The notes beneath the pieces are model-generated. The model searched no databases, was not told the origin of the DNA, and worked only from the letters and a program-made list of their open reading frames with translations. From the NCBI GenBank assembly GCA_037447655.1, contig JBBHKE010002438.1, positions 40,110 through 52,609 on the forward strand: 12,500 bases of DNA, read 5' to 3'. Each line of letters begins with the position of its first letter. Within the stretch, counting starts at the first letter, position 1. Shown piece by piece: positions 1-9,800 of this stretch. A program made the translations under genes and the position numbers. Origin of the DNA: Zygnema cylindricum. Taxonomy: Eukaryota; Streptophyta; Zygnematophyceae; Zygnematales; Zygnemataceae.

Positions 1-499
1 TAAACATTGTTTACAAGCTGAAACATGGAACCAATAATAAAAGTCTGCAACAAGTGTCTTAAAAGCCGGTCAGTTTCACAAGTGCTTCTAAACCACTCTA
101 TACAACACACACCATTTTTAAAGACTTGCCTAATGACTTGTCAATAGCCAGTTGTTAGCAGTCAATAGCGCGGTAGCTGTAGATAGCCGTTTGAGCTATC
201 TATAACTTAAAAATTGCCGAACCATAACTATTCATGGTTATAGCGCTATATAACTGGGACCCAAGCAAGCTAAATGTAGTGATTGTTTTGTACGGATATC
301 TATCGAGTTTGCCGATAGATGTCGATGGCGCGATAACTGACGATTGTTGACCGATAACTGTTCAGTAATCCGTTCAGAAATTTTTACCACACACAACATA
401 TCTCACCAAATCTTCGTGAACACTTTGACTGGCCGAAAATTCTGTGAACAACGTCTGAAAATAATAACCAAGGTACAAAGTCGAACATTTGTTACAAAT
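1..499. repeat. Perfect 204-bp mirror repeat with 91-bp spacer
   Basis: Base n equals base 500-n for every n from 1 to 204, checked base by base. Positions 296-499 are therefore positions 1-204 read backwards on the SAME strand, not complemented. Example: 61-80 is aaaagccggtcagtttcaca, and 439 read leftwards to 420 is identical. The spacer 205-295 is not mirrored. The left arm may continue beyond the window edge. This is not an ordinary inverted repeat and cannot form a cruciform. It contains no convincing gene. Confidence 0.97.
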
Positions 500-1181
500 T
501 CATTACGGTACGGTAGTGTAGCGTACTGTACTGAGAAACTTTTCCTAGCCTCGACGACATAGAATTAAAACGTTTGAAGAGTACAGAAATAATGTTACAA
601 AGATCCATGATATCACAATATCGATATTGGTAATTTGTGAATATACGATACATCGGCTAGATATATGGATTATCGAGACTCCCCAAGAAAGTACACATGG
701 ATTATCGGAATAACCTATTGGAAGTACCACACTATGTTTTCTAGAGCTATTTTTGTCATCCTTCGAAATTATTTGGTTCAATTTGGCAAACTTTTAACCC
801 TTTGACTTTTAGAATACTGCTTGATTTCGGTAACCTATTCTACTTGATAAAGGCATTACGCCAAATCAAAACCTACCCTTGTTTTGTGGGTGATTGTAAA
901 GCTTTGTGCGTAAGTGTATATACGATTACTCAAAAAATTGTTGAAATTGTCCGATTAATGACATTTTACCCACCAAACGGGTAAAATATCTAGAGAATGG
1001 AATTCTTCCGAATTTACCTTTAAACCGACTAGCTTTCTCTCCTATTATACAAATAATACCGATGAAAACTAACATTCTAACATAAACGATTATTTGTTGA
1101 CATCATTGAATTTGAAACAAAGTTAAGAGTGTTAGAGATAACACCCAACATGAGGAACCTTCCAGTAGGAACCTCACGCAT
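500..1181. other. Non-coding 3' flank
   Basis: AT-rich sequence downstream of the gene. I see no supported gene on either strand; the open frames are short, lack family signatures and are not flanked by splice signals. Small structures: an alternating GTACGGTACGGTAG...GTACTGTAC stretch near 509-535, the word TGGATTATCG twice (about 665 and 699), and a 9-bp hairpin ATTTTACCC/GGGTAAAAT at 963-987. Confidence 0.6.
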
Positions 1182-1187
1182 TTTATT
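1182..1187 (-). terminator. Candidate poly(A) signal AATAAA
   Basis: On the minus strand AATAAA lies 57 bp downstream of the proposed stop codon, giving a short 3' untranslated region. A single hexamer is weak evidence alone, but its position fits. Confidence 0.45.
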
Positions 1188-1243
1188 CCTTTACTAAAAG
1201 CAGCATATATTGCAAACATATGAGAAACAAATACGTCTAATTT

Positions 1244-1342
1244 TCAACACTTCGTGAAGAAGCCCCTACCACCCACTATTTTGGCTAATCTGACATTGTC
1301 TGTGAAATCAATGCATTTGGCAGCAAATCTGTCGACGTAGCC
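1244..1342 (-). CDS. Exon 20 (tentative): last coding exon and stop
   Basis: An open frame of 32 codons plus TGA begins just after a purine-rich GAGAG and reads [19 protein letters not shown], ending GGRGFFTKC. In favour: an AATAAA lies 57 bp beyond the stop. Against: the acceptor has no pyrimidine tract. The alternative acceptor CGACAG (exon from 1330) gives ICCQMH-stop, and TTCACAG (exon from 1305) gives TMSD-stop. None ends in a KDEL-like signal. I do not recognise the sequence. Confidence 0.35.
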   Translation of the reverse strand, partial: GYVDRFAAKCIDFTDNVRLAKIVGGRGFFTKC

Positions 1343-4300
1343 CTCTCCCTCCCCTCCTTTCCTTCTCCTCTACTCCCTCCCCTCCCTCTCTCACTCTCAC
1401 ACGAATCCCACTCAATTGCGCCCTCTCTCTGTTGCATCTCTCCTTTCGCTCCTTAAGAATCCCAACTGTGTCCTCCGGGCCTCTCATCCTCTCCCTCTTA
1501 CCTCTTCTAGTCGTTGTCCTTTGGTTCCTAACTCGTCTCCTCCCTCCACTTCTTGACCAAGGATGTCATCCAAATTGAACTCCTGCTCCCAATTGACCCC
1601 TTTTTTCTCGTAAATCTTTTCTTTTTCCTGGCAAATCTTCCTTTGTTTCTTGTAATTTTTAATCACGAGGTACCACCTTTCATTTTTGAAAATGATAAAA
1701 AAAAAGATGCAATTAAGTATTGCAGGTGCTCCATTTTTTCCATTGAGACCAATATGAACCCCAATCGTCAAAACATGCATAGTTAAAGACTCCTATAGGA
1801 CAAATTTTATCGACTTAAACGACAAATATTTTAACATAAAAGTTCAAAATACGGATAGAGAGGTCTTTTACCTCTACCACGGGCTCCTCCTCTAGTGGTG
1901 CTTCTTCTTGAATGGGTTCCGCTTTTTTCGCCGCCAAAAAGGATGGGAGAACCTGTCATTTCATTTTTCAAAAAAACATGTGAATTCCAAAATAACAGTG
2001 CTGTGTATCGGTAAGAAATTTATCGTGATAACACCGATACCGATAGTTATCGGTTATCTAACGGTCAAGGATCCCGATATATCGCTCTAAGACCAACAAA
2101 TTCCTTATCGGCGATAAGTGGAAAAAATATAGTACGCTATATAATAATACTTTATAATATACTGTATTATATTTTTCACTGTATATAGCGTGGCATGCCA
2201 CGTGTAACAATCTGTTCCGTAATCTGTGTAACGGAATAATGGCGGTTCAGTACGACGGCATAAATCGCACAATTGTACGGTATGAACTGAACAATTATCG
2301 CCGATAGTTATCGGTACCTGTGTTAACTATCAGTTTTTTATCGGCAATAACACCGGCGTCGATATATCGTGCCAATATATCGATTATCGGCAAGCCAAAA
2401 AAGGTACATATCGAGTATCGGCAAAACCCTGCCAATACACAACACTACAAAATAAGATTTTAAGAGTTTTTTGAACATATACCATGATTTTTTAAAAAGG
2501 TGGGATAGTTTGGAAAAATTTACTTGTTTCAGCACGAAATAAGCTATTTTCTTACCTTTAGTCACCCACAAACTTTGGAGAGATTGTCCCTTTTTTCTGT
2601 TTTTCTTAGTCTAATTAAAATTTTGTAACACGCAAGTCCTTTCCAGGTTTTAAAAACCTATTTTGGTTAGAAGCATGTTTTCAAAAGAGCTTGTGTGACT
2701 ACCCATTTCTGACTCTATTTCACTTAATTTATACTACTTATTCACCGTTTCTTATTTTTTCCTACCTCGAGATGGCCTGTTCCTACTCTCTTTGCCAAAA
2801 TTCCCTCCAAAAGCGCCTGTAAACCTTCGGCGGTAAATTCCCTCCCTAAATAGACAATTCTTTTTCTCGAGGGACTTATGACCACGGCTGTCGGGAGACT
2901 GCCAGGTGGCACTCCGAGAATGATTGGAAATCCCGAATGCTTCTCGATATCGATCCACGAAAAGGAAAATTGTCCTCCATTCACCCAAACTGAGGCAACT
3001 TTTCGCAGATTGTCGAGAGCTTTAGAGGGCCCTTTGAAAAGAGCGATTACACAGAGTCTGGAGAGGGAAAGAAAAGTAGGCGGAAAGAAAAGAGCAGAAG
3101 AGCAAGAGGGAAGGAAAGGAGGACAAAAAGAGGGGAAAAAAATATGGAAGGATAAGAGGAAAAGTAAAAGGAGTTTAGGATAGGATGAGAAAACTTGGTT
3201 GAGAAAAATAAACTTGCATACTGTCGAGGATAAGGAGTTAGGAATTTTGGATCGGAAGAACGAAGTTGAGGATACGGGTTGTTGATAATGGGGGATAAAG
3301 AACAGGGGGTGGAGAAAAGGGTTGAGAAGGGGGAGAGAGGGGAGGGGAGGGAGGTAGGGAGGAGGGAGAGGGGGGAAAAGAGGGAGAGGGAGAGGGAGAG
3401 GGAGAGGGAGAGGGGAGAGGGGAGAGGGGAGAGGGAGAGGGAGAGGGAGAGGGAGAGGGAGAGGGAGAGGGAGAGGGAGAGGGGAGAGGGAGAGGGAGAG
3501 GGAGAGGGAGAGGGAGAGGGAGAGGGAGAGGGAGAGGGGAGAGGGAGAGGGAGAGGGAGAGGGAGAGGGAGAGGGAGAGGGAGAGGGAGAGGGAGAGGGA
3601 GAGGGAGAGGGAGAGGGCGAGGGCGGAGGGCGAGGGCGAGGGAGAGGGCGAGGGTGAGGTAGAGGGAGAGGGAGAGGGAGAGGGAGAGGGAGAGGGAGAG
3701 GGAGATGGAGAGGGAGAGGGAGAGGGAGAGGGAGAGGGAGAGGGAGGGGGAGAGGGAGAGGGAGGGGGGAGGGGGAGGGTGAGGGGGGAGGGGAAGGGAG
3801 GGGGAAGAGGGGAGGGAGGAGGAGAATGACAGCAGATAGTCAAGAGAAGTATGATATCAAAGAGAAGTAGGGAGAGGAGAACAAATAGAAATTTGTTACA
3901 GACTACGTTCCAAAAGAAAACGCTTTACCACTGGTGTGTTTTCTACATTTCCAATGAGAGAAAAAGGTATCTATAGAGCTCAATTTCTTTTCTTTACATA
4001 CTTGCCCGCACTGATGCAAAATTTCCCAAAATCCTCGTCATCGATGAGTTCCGGAATATCCACGGATGTGTCAGGATCTCCCTCCAGTCCAACGGCAAAA
4101 CTTGCCATCTGTCACCCACTCCAAAAATGAGAACCTCACACCTTATCTTAAGAAAAAATGTAGGAATTATTACGTGACATCATAACTCATCCTTTAAAAT
4201 ATCCTGAGAAGCTCTAGCTTTCACCTAACATGGGCAAGAATAGTTAAACATGGAAACTGTTAAACTTTGAGAACTTTGGTCCAGGATCCTTAAGGAATCC

Positions 4301-6761
4301 ACTTTATAATCGTTTTAGCCCTTTCGTCAACTATTAGTACCCACTAAGTAGTATCTGATTTGGAGATAAATGAGTATCGAAAGATACGCTGAAGTGGACT
4401 AATCATCAGCCTCCGTGGGCATCAATGAATTTTACACATAGGGAAAGAGTTTGTATGGTACATGCGGGGAACAGAGAAACAAAAATATGTACGAAGTAAT
4501 AAAACAAAAAATCAAACAAAGAAAAAAAAAAAACTCAGAAGTTTTTTTGGTTCCACATCTAAAACTCGTATCTAAAGTAGGGAATTCGAGTCCTACTTCA
4601 TACGACAGCTTTTTTAAGGAAACATAAGTAGAAATGTGGCTTATCCATCACATAGGCTGAGACCCCAGGCAACACTTTAAGTTCCGAAAATTCAGTACTT
4701 GCAAAGCTCTGTGGCCATATTTTAGAAAGTTTGCTTTTGCTATTTTTGAAAAAGAGAGCATATGTCATGAGTACCATGACAGAAACATACATGTCTTCCT
4801 ATTTACTATACGAGATATGTTATAACACGTCATTTTTTACCGTTGTCTCGAACTTCAATCTCTTCCTGACAATAATATAATTTAATACTCACCCACATGT
4901 AAGTTTAAGTCAACAATAAGTTTTAAACTTACGTAACAATACCTCGATACAAATTGCTATCCATGTTATGTTTGTATGGCAAAGTTCCTTGCAGAAAAAT
5001 ATAAAACCATAGAAAGTTACAAATAACAAAAAGATTGTTTCATACCTGAGTCAAAATTGCAGAAAGTTGGGGAAATTTGAGTGGCCCTTGATAGTGATTG
5101 ACAGACATTTGAAGCTTCGACGGATCTTCGCGCGAAGGTTGAGCAAGCATAAAGATGAGCTGAAGAAACCACCGAAATCCTATGTTAAAACTCTAAGGCA
5201 GTATCGAGGACGTTTTAGCGATATTTCACGATAAAGAATAGAAAAGGGATAAAGACGGGCAAGAGAACTGCGCAGATAACCATTCAAGACTCGGAATTTT
5301 CACTAGGCATATTCTCACTTACAGTTTTTTGTTCATCATCTAGTCATGTTACCCGATACCCAATATTTAGTTAAATATCGGGTAACAGGACCATAATATG
5401 ACATGACCAAAAGATGCCCAAAATGTCACCAAAACATGACTGAAAGATGATTAAACATGACCAAAACAATGCAAGTGAGAACACGGCTATTGTTTCCGAG
5501 AGAATCTTAATAAACCCAGTTGTTGTTTTTTTGCGTGCCGTTCTTTCTTCTATTCCTCATTATTGGGACTCACATCGGGAAACTTTGTCACTTGGAAACG
5601 TTCCACAACCTTCGTTTCGGAACTCGGAACCTGCAGACACAACCATGAGCATATATGAATCTCCTTGTTCACTTCATTATTATATTATCATTATCAGCAT
5701 TCTTATCATCATTACTACTGTTGGTATATACAAATCTTTTTTATTCATCTAAGTTATAGTTTCTGAAATATCCAAGTTCCTTTTTCTTTTTTTTTATTTT
5801 TTTTTTATTTGTATGATATCCTTCCTTTTCTCTTTTTTTTTTTATTATTATTCTGTCCGGATTAGGCATGGCAAAAACAACGCAAATAATAAGATTCACA
5901 TTTCCTTCTTGTCCTATACTAAGAAAAGAAGATACGAGAAAAAGAAAAAATGTAGAGGAAAAAAAAAAAAGGAATAAGTAGACAAAAGAAATATGAGTAT
6001 TCAAGTCCCTTTAGTATCCATAATGGCAAATAGATACAGTTGTTACTGAAACACCAAATATGATTTTTTTTTCATCGTTTCCTTTTTAGGGCTTTTAATT
6101 TTTTAGGGGACAACCTGCAAAAGTTACTGGCAAATATAGTTTTTGGGTTTTTTTTTTTTTTTCCTTCACCGACCTACTTGAGCAAAAAGCAAAGAGCAAA
6201 TATGGTGCTCTACTTCATGGGTTGTTTATCCTTTTTTTTCTTCTTTTGAAAAAACCAACCTGAGCAAAAGAAATGAATTGTCGGAAGTTGGTGGAGAGAG
6301 TGCGATACAACGGAGACACCTCCCCCTTGTTGCTGAAAAGGAGGACCTTCCCTCCACATACCCCCACCCCCAGGCTCCCTCTCGATTTCATGCCACCGGA
6401 CTTTAAAACCGACAAAAAACCCAAAAAAGCCCTAAAAAACCCTAAAGAAAGCCTTAAAAAAAAATCTAAAATGTGTGGCAATGACAGGGAAAGGGAGAAC
6501 AGGGGGAAGAAGGGGGGGGGAGAGGCGAAAGGGGAGGAGGGAGAAAAGAGGAAAGGCAGATGGAATGAGGAGAGAAGAGGGAGAACGGGAGCCAGAGAGA
6601 TAACATGAGAGAAAAAAGGGGGAGAAAGAGGCAGAAGGGGAGGTGGGGGTGAAGGCAGGAGAGGCAGATGGAATGGGGAGAAAAGAGAGAGGCAAAAGGA
6701 GAGGGAAAGAGAACAGAGGGAGAGGAAAAGGGAGACGGAAAGGGAGAGAGAGAAAAACGAT

Positions 6762-6828
<67 letters not shown>

Positions 6829-9800
6829 GAAAATAGGTGGGTGATAAAAAAAGGGGGCAGAGACAAAAAAAAGGTGTGAAAGATAAAATGGAATACCTTC
6901 GGTTTTTGTGGGTACATTTCCACAAAAGAATCGACTAAGTTGGAAGTCAAAATCTGGACAAAGGTTGCGGGAATGGCTTCCATGGAAAAAGATAAAAGCT
7001 CCTTTCCTACCATTGGCGCTTTGTATACCTGTCACATATCACAACATAACTGACGAATGAATTTTATAAATGTTAATGATACTAAAACTAGTTTACCGTG
7101 ATATACATTTCATTAAAAAGGGAGTACAAAAAAAGGAGGAAGTTTTAAAGGCCTTTTGGCTTACCAAACGCATGTATAGATCAATGATCCTGGCCTGCAA
7201 TTGGCTCTGAAACTGTAATAAACTGCAGAGAAATAATTATATATATAATACATATATTACATATATTATGATGCAACATGATAATATCTGCATGTTTACA
7301 GAAGCATCATTTGCTCCTAACTAACTTCCTTATATCTACTACATCTCCTCACACTGGATTACCTCGGGTCCCTGTTCCAATTTATCGTCTCCAAAGGGAA
7401 ATAAGAGTACTCCGACACATTTTTGGGGGTCTCGAACATAGGAATCAACTCCATATTTTGTGGCCAACCTGAAAATTTACAAACATTGATTATATAAGCA
7501 TTACAAATATTAATTTTGAACAAACATTCATTTTCGGCTCAGGTGAAAAGAAAAAGCATCGGATATCGATGATTCATGACATATATCTTTACTTAGTTTA
7601 TATTCCAAACATATCCATTGTGTCTGAAAGTCCTTCGGAAATGCTCATAATATTGCAAAATAACAAGTGAGAAACCAAAACATATGAGCGGGGAAATAAA
7701 AAGAAAAACAATGTACAATAGTCTCAGGTTTTTTTCTGTTTCGGCTCATATTGTTTTCACTTGTATCGTTTTGTTTCCTTTCGTGGGTCAGTTTGCCATT
7801 TCCCATAGAGCAATACCCAAACCCCAAAATAGCAAGATGCCTAAAACAACTTCTATCCAACATAAGACCGCTCTCCCTCTTCTTTATCTCCCTCTCCCTC
7901 TGCCTCTGCCTCTGCCTTCTTTTCCCTCTCCCTTTTCGGCCTCTCCCTCCCCCCCCCCTCCTCTCTCCCCTCCCCCTTCCCCCCCCCTCCCCCCTCCTTA
8001 CCTGGCTGCCTCCTCATCCTCCCCCACCTGCAGCTCCGCAATGTGTACCTGTCCCCCCCAAATAAAAAATAAACTCAAAAACAAAAACAAAAAAACTCAC
8101 TTAACATTAAAACAAAAAAAAGAATGAAAATGAATAAAATAAGAAATGAGAATGCAAAAAGAAAAAGAAAAACAAGGGGGGCTTACCATTCCAGTGAGGT
8201 TTCCAGACGCCTCCTCCCACTCCTTGATTTTCTCCGGACAACCCTCCATTTCTGCAAAATATACCCCGTTTATAACCCGCTTATTCCCCGTTTATACCCC
8301 ACTTATGCCCCGTTGTTACCCCATTTATACCCCGTTGTTACTCATATGTTTGTAAAACATTGGTCAGCTTCAGTGACGGAAAACAAACAAACAAAAAAAA
8401 TGAAGCAAACAAACAAAATCACAAAACTTTGAAACAGCAAAAGGCCTCACTACCGGATTTTATTTTTTTCCAATTGTCTCGAACAGTTTCAACACGCAAA
8501 AAAAACAGAAACCTACCTACCAGTCTCTCCTCCCCAAACTCCCGCAAAAATTTTCCTGATCTCAAAAATCTTTGATACCAGCTGACGATTTTGACTTCAT
8601 CCACACTGATCTCCCACTATTAAAGTTGAAAACTCTCCCGAAATCATAAAAATATGTTAAAACTAAAACAAATCAATTTAGAACAGTTTCAATTCCTGAA
8701 GAAAAAGCTTCTGACACAAACACTCAATTCATAAGGGTATTCCTGACACCACTATTGGTGTTTATAGAGTGGTCAATACTAAATTGACCTCCACACTATT
8801 TATCTCTTAACTCTGACAATGATTCAGGCTTTAATTTCGCTTAATACTAATAATTCTTTTAAACTGACCGTGATTTACACTGATTTCACTTAATACTACT
8901 GATTCTTTTAAACTGATAATGATTTACACCAACTTCACTTAACACCAATAATTCTGTTAAATTGGCAACGATTTACAAAACCGACAATGATTTACACTGA
9001 ATCTCGCTTTAATCCTAAAAATTATGTTAAATTGAAAACAATGGGCAATGTACATACACATACAAAAACCTTAAGTGGCCACAAAACTAAACAAAAAAAA
9101 TGGAATTTTGCGTTGCAATTAGCGTTAATAACATTAATACTGTTCTCCCATGAAGCACAATTTTCCAAGAGATATCCACACTATTTCATGTACGAAAAAG
9201 AAAAAGATTGGGTGCAGTCCAATCAGAAACAAATATTGGACACACTGTAAAGTCCTCCAAATAATCTCCGGAAAACTCCAAAGGACTTCAACACTAAAAT
9301 TGAGGAGGATTTTTGGAGTCTTTTTCTTTTTAAAGACATTCACCCAGATTTTCCATGAAATGGGGCGTTTCAGGTTTCCCAGGCTACTTATTTAATACCT
9401 TCAAATTTTGCAAGATTTTTATAGAGTTTCGACAACCAGGAGCTCCACAGTCTCTCCCTCCCTCTCCCCACCCTGTTCGTCCCTCCCACCCTCCTCTCCC
9501 TCTGAATCTCCCCACACCTCTCTCTCTTCCCCCCCTCCCCCCCCCTCGCCCTATCCGCCTTCCCCCCTTTGCAGAGTCTTTCATACAAATCGAAGGCTTT
9601 AAAGAATAGTTTGAAGGAATTGGAAAGATTTTGAAGGCTTGTGAAGGCTTTCCAAAGGATTTTAAAAACTTGTTAAAAGCATTTTTTTTTTAAGTTTCAT
9701 CCGGGTTTTTTTTATGGAGTTCCCCAAGCTTTTTTCCTCACCTTTTTTTCCAAGAAATGCCACAAGCCATACATCTTCTGCTGTCAGAATTTTGGCTTCA

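Noticed and set aside
344-562. 72-codon frame on plus
   Set aside because: It lies mostly inside the mirror-repeat arm, has no recognisable domain and no gene context.
2545-2610. Possible small exon on minus between exons 17 and 18
   Set aside because: It reads either into a stop or into a Lys-rich sequence without family match; exon 17 to 18 gives the expected P5-like link.
3238-3843. 201-codon Ser/Pro-rich open frame on minus (and Arg/Gly/Glu frame on plus)
   Set aside because: Pure translation of the GGGAGA repeat; it lies in intron 16 between two well-supported exons.
4598-4792. Open frame on minus containing [20 protein letters not shown]
   Set aside because: No convincing donor, and exons 15 and 16 join directly in phase with the expected protein sequence.
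5447-5752. 101-codon frame on plus
   Set aside because: Antisense to exon 14; no family signature.
6432-7035. About 190-codon frames on minus rich in Ser-Leu
   Set aside because: They run through the (CT)31 tract. Only 6897-7028 is coding, as exon 12.
7684-8127. 147-codon frame on plus
   Set aside because: Carried by the CT-rich tract (Pro/Leu/Ser) and antisense to supported exon 9.
8521-8612. Candidate exon on minus reading [18 protein letters not shown]
   Set aside because: It has a fair acceptor and donor, but including it breaks the phase and the family alignment; exons 7 and 8 join perfectly without it.
9662-9741. Extension of exon 7 past GTGAGG
   Set aside because: The sequence after the donor is low-complexity Lys-rich and leads to a stop; splicing there to exon 8 restores the domain.
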